Assembly (NCBI GenBank): GCA_030684755.1
Contig: JAUXXN010000144.1
Location: forward strand, 1 to 14,678
Source: Hydrogenophaga sp.
GTDB taxonomy: Bacteria > Pseudomonadota > Gammaproteobacteria > Burkholderiales > Burkholderiaceae_C
Length of the DNA stretch: 14,678 nt
Reading direction: 5' to 3'
The notes beneath the pieces are model-generated. The model searched no databases, had not been told where the DNA came from, and worked only from the letters and a program-made list of their open reading frames with translations. The translations under genes and the position numbers were made by a program. Of the stretch, positions 1 through 6,049 are shown piece after piece. Each line of letters opens with the position of its first letter. Within the stretch, counting starts at the first letter, position 1.

Positions 1-288
1 CCCTGGCGCACCTGGTTTGCGGCCCACAACCTGGACTGGCCTGAACCGGTGGACGGTTCGCAGTTCAACGATATCGGGTTGATGTGCGATGGCGCTGCGG
101 CTGGCATGGGCGTGGCGCTGGTGCGCATCAAGCTGGCAGCCCCCTGGCTGGAGCACGGCACGCTGGTGCCCCTGTACGAACGCCATGTACCCAGCCCGCA
201 CGCCCACTACCTGTGTTGGCGCACCGGCACCATGGATCGTTGGGAATGCGCGGCATTTGCCGAGTGGATGAAAAAAGCGGTGGGATAA
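1..288 (+). CDS. LysR-type transcriptional regulator, C-terminal fragment (GcvA-like)
   Basis: This is the 3' end of a gene that begins left of the window; 95 codons are visible before TAA at 286-288. The segment resembles the end of the effector-binding domain of LysR regulators of the GcvA subgroup: a WRTWF stretch, then a 'FND' segment, then the 'AAAGMGVAL' turn that in this subgroup precedes 'G.LV.L', and a late 'HYLCWR' strand before a C-terminal helix. The DNA-binding helix-turn-helix is outside the window. The gene points the same way as the glcD-like gene 165 bp downstream, whereas LysR genes are more often divergent from their target, so regulation of glcD is possible but not shown. 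The ligand cannot be named. The family call is fairly sure; the subgroup is less so. Confidence 0.8.
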   Translation, partial: PWRTWFAAHNLDWPEPVDGSQFNDIGLMCDGAAAGMGVALVRIKLAAPWLEHGTLVPLYERHVPSPHAHYLCWRTGTMDRWECAAFAEWMKKAVG

Positions 289-453
289 AAGCGTTTCAGG
301 CTCTCGGTGGGGTGCCTGGTGCTTACAAGACGCCAAGCGATTTTCATCGCCCTCGTCAGCCAGTTCACAAACCGCTGCAAGTTTCTTCACATACGGACTT
401 TGGGATTGGCCTAAACTGCCCGTCAGTCCAGCCACCCTTTCCACCGAGCCGCC
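289..453. other. Spacer between the LysR gene and glcD
   Basis: This 165-bp non-coding stretch must hold the glcD translation start signals and probably its promoter. A TAAACT at 412-417 resembles a -10 box, but no convincing -35 lies 16-18 bp upstream. A 5-bp inverted repeat (CAGGC 297-301, GCCTG 314-318) has no T-run after it, so it is not called a terminator. No strong Shine-Dalgarno precedes the ATG at 454. Confidence 0.4.
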
Positions 454-1956
454 ATGAACGCACCCACCACACCCGCTCAAGCCGCCCAGTTCAACCGCGC
501 CAGCCGCCAGGCCGAGGTGGTTCGCGCCCTAGGCGCCGTGGTGCCCACGCACGCCCTGCTGTGGCAAACCGAAGACACCGTGCCCTACGAATGCGACGGC
601 CTCACCGCCTATCGCGAGCGCCCGCTGGTGGTGGTGTTGCCAGAAACCGAAGCGCAAGTGGCCGGTGTGCTCAAGGCCTGCCACGCATTGAATGTGCCGG
701 TGGTGGCGCGCGGTGCCGGCACGGGCTTGTCAGGTGGTGCCATGCCGCATGCCATGGGCGTCACGCTGTCGCTGGCCAAGTTCAACCGCATCCTCAACAT
801 CGACCCGCGCGCTCGCACGGCGCTGGTGCAGGGTGGTGTGCGCAACCTCGCCATCTCTGAGGCAGCCGCACCGCACGGCCTGTATTACGCACCCGACCCC
901 AGCAGCCAGATTGCCTGCACCATTGGCGGCAACGTGGCCGAAAACTCCGGTGGCGTGCACTGCCTGAAATACGGACTCACGGTGCACAACGTGCTGGCTG
1001 TGCGCGGTTACACCATCGAAGGCGAACCAATCACGTTTGGCGGCGATGCCTTGGACACCCCCGGGCTGGACCTGCTCTCGCTGGTCATTGGCAGCGAAGG
1101 CATGCTGGCCGTGACCACCGAAGTCACCGTCAAACTGGTGCCCAAACCCATGTTGGCACGCTGCATCATGGCCAGCTTTGACGACATCCGCAAAGCTGGC
1201 GATGCCGTGGCCTCAGTGATCGCGGCTGGCATCATCCCAGCCGGGTTGGAGATGATGGACAAGCCCATGACGGCAGCGGTGGAAGACTTCGTGCACGCGG
1301 GCTACGACCTGTCTGCCGCAGCCATCTTGTTGTGCGAGAGCGACGGCACACCCGAAGAAGTGGAAGAAGAAATTGGCCGTATGAGCGCGGTGCTTCGCCA
1401 ATGCGGCGCCACCGCCATCACCGTGAGCAAAGACGAAGCCGAGCGGCTGCGGTTTTGGAGCGGACGCAAAAACGCGTTTCCAGCCAGCGGGCGCATCAGC
1501 CCAGACTACATGTGCATGGACTCCACCATTCCCCGCAAGCGCTTGGCCGACATCTTGTTGGCCATTGCCGAGATGGAGAAAAAATACCAATTGCGCTGCG
1601 CCAATGTGTTTCACGCTGGCGACGGCAACCTGCACCCCTTGATCATGTTTGATGCCAACGACCCCGACCAGCTGCATCGCTGCGAGCTGTTTGGCGCCGA
1701 CATCCTAGAAACCAGCGTGGCCATGGGCGGGACGGTGACTGGCGAACACGGCGTGGGTGTGGAAAAGCTCAACAGCATGTGCGTGCAGTTCAGCGCCGAA
1801 GAAAACGAACAGATGTTTGCCGTGAAACGGGCTTTTGACACCAAAGAGCTGCTGAACCCCGGCAAGGTCATTCCCACATTGCAGCGTTGTGCCGAATACG
1901 GAAAAATGCTGGTACGAGGTGGGCGCCTTGCACACCCAGATTTGCCCCGCTTTTAG
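454..1956 (+). CDS. glcD: FAD-linked glycolate oxidase subunit GlcD family (2-hydroxyacid dehydrogenase)
   Basis: The product has 500 residues, the usual GlcD length. It is a flavoprotein of the VAO/PCMH fold that oxidises a 2-hydroxyacid such as glycolate or D-lactate to the 2-oxoacid. The N-terminal FAD-binding half shows RGAGTGLSGGA at about 86-96, PDPSSQ at 147-152 and GGNVAENSGG at 158-167. The C-terminal FAD-oxidase half shows FHAGDGNLHP at 386-395, GEHGVG at 430-435 and the terminal NPGKV at 468-472. All expected motifs are intact. In many proteobacteria glcD is followed by glcE and glcF, which complete the membrane-linked complex. Here the gene is followed by a hairpin and a convergent gene. 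It may work with subunits encoded elsewhere, or be a stand-alone paralogue with another substrate. The family is secure; glycolate as substrate is inferred. Confidence 0.9.
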   Translation: MNAPTTPAQAAQFNRASRQAEVVRALGAVVPTHALLWQTEDTVPYECDGLTAYRERPLVVVLPETEAQVAGVLKACHALNVPVVARGAGTGLSGGAMPHAMGVTLSLAKFNRILNIDPRARTALVQGGVRNLAISEAAAPHGLYYAPDPSSQIACTIGGNVAENSGGVHCLKYGLTVHNVLAVRGYTIEGEPITFGGDALDTPGLDLLSLVIGSEGMLAVTTEVTVKLVPKPMLARCIMASFDDIRKAGDAVASVIAAGIIPAGLEMMDKPMTAAVEDFVHAGYDLSAAAILLCESDGTPEEVEEEIGRMSAVLRQCGATAITVSKDEAERLRFWSGRKNAFPASGRISPDYMCMDSTIPRKRLADILLAIAEMEKKYQLRCANVFHAGDGNLHPLIMFDANDPDQLHRCELFGADILETSVAMGGTVTGEHGVGVEKLNSMCVQFSAEENEQMFAVKRAFDTKELLNPGKVIPTLQRCAEYGKMLVRGGRLAHPDLPRF

Positions 1957-1973
1957 AAAGGGGGCTTGCGGTC

Positions 1974-2018
1974 TTCTCAGGGTCAATACCAAGCACCCTG
2001 AGAAATGTGTCTATTTTT
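1974..2018 (+). terminator. Hairpin between convergent glcD and the anti-sigma-type gene
   Basis: A perfect 10-bp inverted repeat (TTCTCAGGGT 1974-1983, ACCCTGAGAA 1995-2004) has an 11-nt loop. A U-rich stretch, CTATTTTT, follows at 2011-2018, six bases after the stem. It begins 17 bp after the glcD stop and ends at the stop of the convergent gene, as expected for an intrinsic terminator of glcD. The gap before the T-run makes it less than ideal. For reverse-strand transcripts the flank after the stem contains only a short A/T stretch, so two-way action is unsure. Confidence 0.6.
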
Positions 2019-2427
2019 AGATTGCGTTTTCAAACCGCATTTCCATGCAGGTGATATTTCTACCGCACACATAAGCAAACGTCACGGAATCGCAAGCACT
2101 GTAAATTAAAAAAATGCCGAACCCGCCTTCTGGGAAGTCTTCGGGAAGAATATCGAAATCGTTGGGTTCCGGAGGTTTGAATTCATCTCCCTGGTAGCTG
2201 ATCGTGCACCAGAAGGCTTGGGTGTCGCGTGACACATCCAATGTGATGCTGGCGCCTGGAAGCATGCCAATTGCGTGCCTGATGACGTTGGTCACGGACT
2301 CGACCACGGCCAGTTCCAAACGATCTACCTGCCCCTCGTTCAAGCCCGCCGAGTCTGCATGCACAGTCACAAATTGACGAACGTCCGCCAGGTGATCCAA
2401 GGACACCGGGATATCCAGCGTAGCCAT
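2017..2427 (-). CDS. RsbW/SpoIIAB-type ATP-binding protein (anti-sigma factor/serine kinase family)
   Basis: The product has 136 residues and covers one GHKL (HATPase_c_2) domain, the size of RsbW and SpoIIAB. Family members bind ATP, sequester a sigma factor or other partner, and phosphorylate an STAS-domain antagonist. The N box is intact: E43, N47 and H51 in ESVTNVIRHA. The G2 box is intact (GGFGIFLI, 101-108). The G1 box, usually D-x-G-x-x-F, reads Y78-Q-G-D-E-F, so the adenine-contacting Asp appears replaced by Tyr. An in-frame ATG at 2445 exists, but the ATG at 2427 has AAGGA nine bases upstream and is preferred. No STAS or sigma gene is next to it. It diverges from the glycoside hydrolase gene, so a role in controlling polysaccharide genes is an inference. 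Confidence 0.82.
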   Translation of the reverse strand: MATLDIPVSLDHLADVRQFVTVHADSAGLNEGQVDRLELAVVESVTNVIRHAIGMLPGASITLDVSRDTQAFWCTISYQGDEFKPPEPNDFDILPEDFPEGGFGIFLIYSACDSVTFAYVCGRNITCMEMRFENAI

Positions 2428-2436
2428 CGAAATTTT

Positions 2437-2441
2437 TCCTT
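2437..2441 (-). promoter_or_regulatory. Shine-Dalgarno fixing the start of the RsbW-type gene
   Basis: On the reverse strand AAGGA lies nine bases before the ATG at 2427. The upstream in-frame ATG at 2445 has only a weak GGTGG before it. This favours the shorter protein beginning MATLDIP. Confidence 0.6.
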
Positions 2442-2463
2442 GCATAAACCACCAAGGCTCTTG

Positions 2464-2493
2464 AGTAAATCAACGTTAAAAATACAAGCTCAA
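2464..2493 (-). promoter_or_regulatory. Candidate promoter for the RsbW-type gene
   Basis: On the reverse strand a TTGAGC (2493-2488, 4 of 6 to the -35 consensus) is separated by 18 bp from TTTACT (2469-2464, 4 of 6 to the -10 consensus). It lies about 37 bp before the preferred start codon. The match is modest and chance is possible. Confidence 0.25.
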
Positions 2494-2523
2494 ACATCTT
2501 ACGTCAGACGTTGTTATTTTAAC
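2475..2523. repeat. Imperfect 13-bp inverted repeat, possible operator
   Basis: GTTAAAAATACAA at 2475-2487 and TTGTTATTTTAAC at 2511-2523 match as inverted copies at 11 of 13 positions, with 23 bp between them. The left arm falls in the spacer of the candidate reverse promoter. Placement between divergent genes fits a regulator-binding site, but an AT-rich chance match is not excluded. Confidence 0.35.
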
Positions 2524-2698
2524 TTCGTGCGAATAAGTGTTTGGTTGCTTGCTTCTAAAGTGGAGCGGAATAACCCTCAGTTGTCAAGTTCCGCCTGAAA
2601 AACACATCGCGCGCGCTTTCAGCCATGCATCTTAGTCTCTGTCCAACGCTTCGGCTCTGGTGAATCGATCAACAGCCCAAAGTTACCTTTGCCATTCC

Positions 2699-4519
2699 AT
2701 GAACCGTCGGAACATCCTCAGCTTTGCGGCAGCCACATGGGCAACCAGCGCAGCCCACGCCCAGCCAGACCAACACGCATGGCAGGTTGCCCCACTCGCC
2801 CCGAAGCAAATCCGGGAGTGGGTCCAGTGCACGTCAACGCTGCTTTGGCAGGCATCCCAACGCCTCCCCGGCGAACACCACGAATGGTTGCTGAACGTCA
2901 GCGCCGAATCTCCCTGTTCGGCGGTCTACCAGCCAGACCAGTTGCGCGTGCGCTTGGCTTGGACGGACCCCACCGGTTCGGTCGTTTTGACCGAGGGTTT
3001 TTGGGCCGAATGGTCAAACTTCAGCGGCTGGGTGGCGCGCTACATACCCACGCTCAAGGGACAGTTTCGAATGGATGCGTGGTTGGTCGTGGGTGATGAA
3101 ACCGTTTCTCGCTTGGGTCAGCCCGTGTATTTCACAGTGGCCGAGGTAGACACCTTGCCCCAAATAGGGGTGGACACCCACCACCCAGGTTACTTTACCG
3201 ATCAGCACGGTCGGTTTTTTTTCCCCATCGGCGTGAACCTGGCTTGGGCCACTGGCAACGTCTTGCAACGCTACCGCGTCTGGCTGGACAACTTTGCAAA
3301 GGCTGGCGGCAACCTCGTGCGCATCTGGATGAGCAGTTGGTGTTTTGGTATCGAATGGCAAGACACCGGACTGGGCAATTACCACAACCGACAAATCCAG
3401 GCCCGACAATTGGATCAGGTGTTGTCCATGGCACAAGCGCGCGGTGTGCGGGTGATTTTGTGTCTGCTCAACCATGGCGCCTTCAGTCTCAAGACCGATT
3501 CCGAATGGGCGCAAAACCCCTACAACCGCCGTAACGGTGGGCCCATTGAACATCCACAGGACTTCTTCACCGATGAAGCAGCCATAGCGTGCTTTGAAAA
3601 CCGGGTTCGCTACATCGCCGCCCGGTGGAGCCATTGCCCCGCTTTGCACAGCTGGGAATGGTGGAACGAAGTGACCTGGGTACCCCACGCGCCTGGTGCG
3701 TTATTGCACTGGCTGCAGCGCATGTCGCACACCATGCACCGTTATGACCCCTACCGCAGGCTGCAAACCAGCAGTTGGGCCGATGCGGGGCCATCGCACA
3801 TGTGGAACCAAGCGGGCCTGGACTACGCCCACCAACACGACTACACACCCAACGACTTGGGGGCGCGGTACCAACAAACCGCAGAAATCTGGCGACAGCG
3901 TGGCTACCACCGTCCGATCGTCCCAGGAGAGCTGGGTGCCCGCAGCAAACAGCCGACCCAAGATCTTGCTGAACAGGCGCTCCATCGGCGTCAATTCCAC
4001 GATGGGCTGTGGGCGCCCTTCATGCTGGGTTATGCATCCACCGCACTGTATTGGTGGTGGGACCATTTTCTGGAGGCACAGCAACAATGGCACTGGTTAA
4101 GCCCTTTTCAAAAAGCCTTGAACACCTGGCAATCGAGCGGCATGCCCCTGCGCCAATTGCCCCCAGGTCGCACCGTGCCACCCCCTGCGGCGGCCTGCCC
4201 TGAAGACGAAACGGCCATGCCAACGCTCGGACTTGAATGCTGGTTACGCGACAACGGTAAATGCCTCGTGACTTGGTTGCGCCGACCGGGTCTGATCGGT
4301 GGCGAAGGCGAACTCATACCAGCAACCACCTTTGTATGGCACTCCAACCGCGCGGCGCAGCCCAAGCATTCGCACGCTTGGCGAGGACATTTTTTGCAAA
4401 CCGATGCGCTGACACCTGTGTCCATTGAAGGCAAAACCCGTACGGACGGCGGCCTCAACATCCACCTGCCCGCGTTCAGAGGCAGTGCCGTTTTCTGGCT
4501 GCAAGCCCAAGGTAGTTGA
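2699..4519 (+). CDS. Secreted GH5-like glycoside hydrolase with DUF5060-like N-terminal domain
   Basis: The product has 606 residues from the ATG at 2699. An in-frame GTG at 2660 would add 13 residues but would put polar sequence ahead of the signal peptide, so ATG is preferred; neither start has a clear Shine-Dalgarno. Residues 1-21 (MNRRNILSFAAA...AHA) form a signal peptide, with RR giving a weak Tat likeness and a likely cut after AHA. A beta-rich region at about 30-150 (WTDPTGS, EGFWAEW, W.ARYIPTLKG) resembles DUF5060. A TIM-barrel glycosidase region follows. WEWWNEV supplies a probable acid/base E324 and VPGELG a probable nucleophile E411, the two-Glu clan GH-A pattern. A beta-rich tail ends the protein. 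It probably acts outside the cytoplasm on a polysaccharide, perhaps trimming the polymer of the nearby locus, as PslG-type and BcsZ-type enzymes do in other systems. Substrate and exact family are unknown. Confidence 0.75.
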   Translation: MNRRNILSFAAATWATSAAHAQPDQHAWQVAPLAPKQIREWVQCTSTLLWQASQRLPGEHHEWLLNVSAESPCSAVYQPDQLRVRLAWTDPTGSVVLTEGFWAEWSNFSGWVARYIPTLKGQFRMDAWLVVGDETVSRLGQPVYFTVAEVDTLPQIGVDTHHPGYFTDQHGRFFFPIGVNLAWATGNVLQRYRVWLDNFAKAGGNLVRIWMSSWCFGIEWQDTGLGNYHNRQIQARQLDQVLSMAQARGVRVILCLLNHGAFSLKTDSEWAQNPYNRRNGGPIEHPQDFFTDEAAIACFENRVRYIAARWSHCPALHSWEWWNEVTWVPHAPGALLHWLQRMSHTMHRYDPYRRLQTSSWADAGPSHMWNQAGLDYAHQHDYTPNDLGARYQQTAEIWRQRGYHRPIVPGELGARSKQPTQDLAEQALHRRQFHDGLWAPFMLGYASTALYWWWDHFLEAQQQWHWLSPFQKALNTWQSSGMPLRQLPPGRTVPPPAAACPEDETAMPTLGLECWLRDNGKCLVTWLRRPGLIGGEGELIPATTFVWHSNRAAQPKHSHAWRGHFLQTDALTPVSIEGKTRTDGGLNIHLPAFRGSAVFWLQAQGS

Positions 4520-4651
4520 ACCTGGCTTGCTGGAACACGTTGACTTGCGGTGAAGTAACCGAATTTCGGCTTACACGGATCCAAGCCGTCAACCCAAGAG
4601 ATGGGCTGCTCTATACTGAAACGGTCAAATACCTCAACTTACAACAACCCC
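4520..4651. other. Spacer between glycoside hydrolase and OmpA-type lipoprotein genes
   Basis: The 132-bp gap contains a TATACT at 4612-4617 that could be a -10 box 35 bp before the preferred lipoprotein start, but the -35 position is poor. No hairpin terminator for the hydrolase gene was recognised, so readthrough is possible. Confidence 0.3.
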
Positions 4652-5275
4652 ATGCAACGTCCTTTGGCTCTTTGGCAAAAGCTCTTCGTGTCGCTGGTCA
4701 CCGTGAGTTTTTTACCCGCTTGTTCTAGCTTGAACACGCTCTGGAACAAAACAGTCTCAGCGCCTCAGTCGGACGCGATCATTTTCTCGCACGCCGAACC
4801 CCAAACACCTACCCAACGAGCAACCCATTCTCTGTCAAACGCTTGGTCGCCAACCCAATGGACACAAGTCACCAGTCAGCCCCTGCCGAATCCTTTAAGT
4901 TTGATTGCTCCGGCCCCAGCTGCTGCAAAGACCTTAGCGCCACCAGCGCTCACGGTTTATTTTGACAACGACCGCGACATCCTCAACCCAAATGAGCTTG
5001 AGCGCCTGAAATCATTCGCATCAAACCTGACTTTGGGTCAACCAGGACGCCTGGAAGTCACAGGTCACACCGACAGCAACCAAACGGCAGCTTACAACTT
5101 AGCGCTCTCGAAACGACGCGCTGAAACAGTCAGGCAATGGTTGGTGCAATTGGGAATCCCTGAAGCACATGTGGTTCTCGGTTGGCACGGACTTCGTTTT
5201 CCCGCTTCATCCAACGATACCGAAGAAGGTCGCGCAACCAACCGGCGTGTTGAAATCAAACAGATCCCTGGTTGA
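4652..5275 (+). CDS. OmpA-family peptidoglycan-binding lipoprotein
   Basis: The product has 207 residues from the ATG at 4652. An in-frame ATG at 4601 would add 17 residues before the signal peptide and is unlikely. Residues 1-23 form a lipoprotein signal ending in the lipobox LPA-C24; Ser at +2 suggests sorting to the outer membrane. Residues about 25-98 are a low-complexity linker rich in Pro, Thr, Ser and Gln. Residues about 100-205 form an OmpA C-terminal domain: TVYFDND at 101-107, HTDSN at 139-143, the LALSKRRAETV helix near 150-160 and NRRVEI at 197-202. D141 and R156 are the likely diaminopimelate-contacting residues. It should tether the outer membrane to peptidoglycan. It follows the hydrolase gene in the same direction, 132 bp away. 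A link to polysaccharide export is contextual only. Confidence 0.85.
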   Translation: MQRPLALWQKLFVSLVTVSFLPACSSLNTLWNKTVSAPQSDAIIFSHAEPQTPTQRATHSLSNAWSPTQWTQVTSQPLPNPLSLIAPAPAAAKTLAPPALTVYFDNDRDILNPNELERLKSFASNLTLGQPGRLEVTGHTDSNQTAAYNLALSKRRAETVRQWLVQLGIPEAHVVLGWHGLRFPASSNDTEEGRATNRRVEIKQIPG

Positions 5276-5385
5276 TACCCAGTTCCCTTTGACGCCAGCC
5301 ACTTAAAACCATGCGATTCAAACACGGTTATTTTGACAGCCCTGTTGACGTGCTTGTTGATGTGCTTGTTGACAAATCGGTTGAA
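5276..5385. other. Convergent spacer with weak hairpin
   Basis: The spacer lies between the 3' ends of the lipoprotein gene and the reverse membrane-protein gene. AACCATG (5307-5313) and CACGGTT (5323-5329) can pair with one mismatch over a 9-nt loop and are followed by ATTTT, a weak terminator candidate. The 12-bp-period repeat is listed separately. Confidence 0.3.
5332..5385. repeat. Degenerate 12-bp-period tandem repeat
   Basis: A TTGA core recurs exactly every 12 bp: TTTGAC at 5332, GTTGAC at 5344, GTTGAT at 5356, GTTGAC at 5368 and GTTGAA at 5380. Only the units at 5344-5355 and 5356-5367 match over their full length (11 of 12). The array lies just past the stop of the reverse membrane-protein gene. 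Confidence 0.6.
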
Positions 5386-5997
5386 TCAATGAGGTGTCTT
5401 GTCAGAACGAACGGTGTTGTCAGACTTGGTACCCTGCACTGGTGCCATAGCTCCCTCAACACCATGCGGCGTTCGTTTGACCACGAATGCCTGCAACAAA
5501 CCCAAGACGGCGACCGCAGACCAAACGCCAAGAAACACCCACTCAACCCATTGCCCCTGAAAAAGGGGAATTTGATTGAATTCCTGCCAAATCAAAACCA
5601 ATCCAGCAGCTGGAAAAGCAGGAATGACCGAGTAAACCAAATTTCGCCCCAGTCTGTAGGTTCTGTGCACCCGGGCGTTCGACCAGCGTCCCCACTTCAA
5701 ACCAAAACAATATACGTGAATGAGTGTGTGTATAGCACCCGACACATACACCGCGATCAACAAGTTAAACACCTGAAAACGGCGAAATTCTTCGTTGGAC
5801 AGCGCCACTTGAAACATCCAAGAAATCACCAGAAACATGCCAGAGCGGGCTATGAATTCTGCGGCAACAGCCATCCACAGTGGCACGCCATCGAGCTCCC
5901 CCCCAGTCCCTTGGGCTTCGGTATGAATGCGTATGGCATGGGGAGGGCCGAGCATGAAAACATAGCCCAACGCAACAATCAGTCTTCTCATCGTCAT
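5386..5997 (-). CDS. Membrane protein of unknown function, about five hydrophobic segments
   Basis: I do not recognise this 203-residue protein. Hydrophobic stretches lie at about residues 5-20, 41-66, 76-98, 119-138 and 150-173, giving four to five membrane segments. A polar tail of about 30 residues (KRTPHGV onward) follows. Histidines cluster in and near the third segment (AIHTLIHVYC, 88-97), and a basic loop (KWGRWSNARVHRTYRLGR) precedes the fourth, which suggests that loop faces the cytoplasm. The start could be the ATG at 5997 or the ATG at 5991; neither has a strong Shine-Dalgarno. The gene diverges from the GT4 gene over a 52-bp spacer and converges on the lipoprotein gene. A long forward-strand reading frame overlaps it but has no hydrophobic or domain-like pattern. 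The coding call is fairly sure; function is open. Confidence 0.65.
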   Translation of the reverse strand: MTMRRLIVALGYVFMLGPPHAIRIHTEAQGTGGELDGVPLWMAVAAEFIARSGMFLVISWMFQVALSNEEFRRFQVFNLLIAVYVSGAIHTLIHVYCFGLKWGRWSNARVHRTYRLGRNLVYSVIPAFPAAGLVLIWQEFNQIPLFQGQWVEWVFLGVWSAVAVLGLLQAFVVKRTPHGVEGAMAPVQGTKSDNTVRSDKTPH

Positions 5998-6015
5998 CTG
6001 CGCTCAAGCGCTCTG

Positions 6016-6023
6016 TTTATAAA
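6016..6023. promoter_or_regulatory. Palindromic TTTATAAA in the divergent spacer
   Basis: The 52-bp gap between the membrane-protein and GT4 starts contains TTTATAAA, which reads as TATAAA on both strands and could act as a -10 box either way. No good -35 box is present at the right distance on either strand, so this is a weak candidate. Confidence 0.2.
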
Positions 6024-6039
6024 TCTAACCTGCAACCAC

Positions 6040-6044
6040 AGGGG
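6040..6044 (+). promoter_or_regulatory. Shine-Dalgarno of the GT4 gene
   Basis: AGGGG lies five bases before the ATG at 6050. It supports that start and translation of this frame over the competing forward frame that runs through the region. Confidence 0.55.
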
Positions 6045-6049
6045 TATCC

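Larger units (their letters stand above)
2428..2698. other. 271-bp divergent intergenic region
   Basis: This spacer separates the reverse RsbW-type gene from the forward glycoside hydrolase gene and should carry promoters for both. It holds the reverse promoter candidate and imperfect inverted repeat listed separately. It also contains a short inverted pair GCGGAA/TTCCGC near 2565-2593 and a GCGCGCGC palindrome near 2609-2617. No convincing sigma-70 promoter facing the hydrolase was seen. Confidence 0.4.

Noticed and set aside
297..318. CAGGC/GCCTG inverted pair after the LysR stop
   Set aside because: The five-bp stem has a 12-nt loop and no following T-run, so chance is likely.
84..860. 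A 258-codon forward reading frame over the LysR end and glcD start
   Set aside because: It is a high-GC shadow rich in Arg, Pro and His. The LysR and GlcD frames carry recognised motifs over the same bases.
1213..1677. A 154-codon reverse frame inside glcD
   Set aside because: It is antisense to conserved GlcD motifs and shows no family features of its own.
3014..3688. A 224-codon reverse frame inside the glycoside hydrolase gene
   Set aside because: It lies wholly opposite a gene with signal peptide and catalytic motifs and shows no recognisable family pattern.
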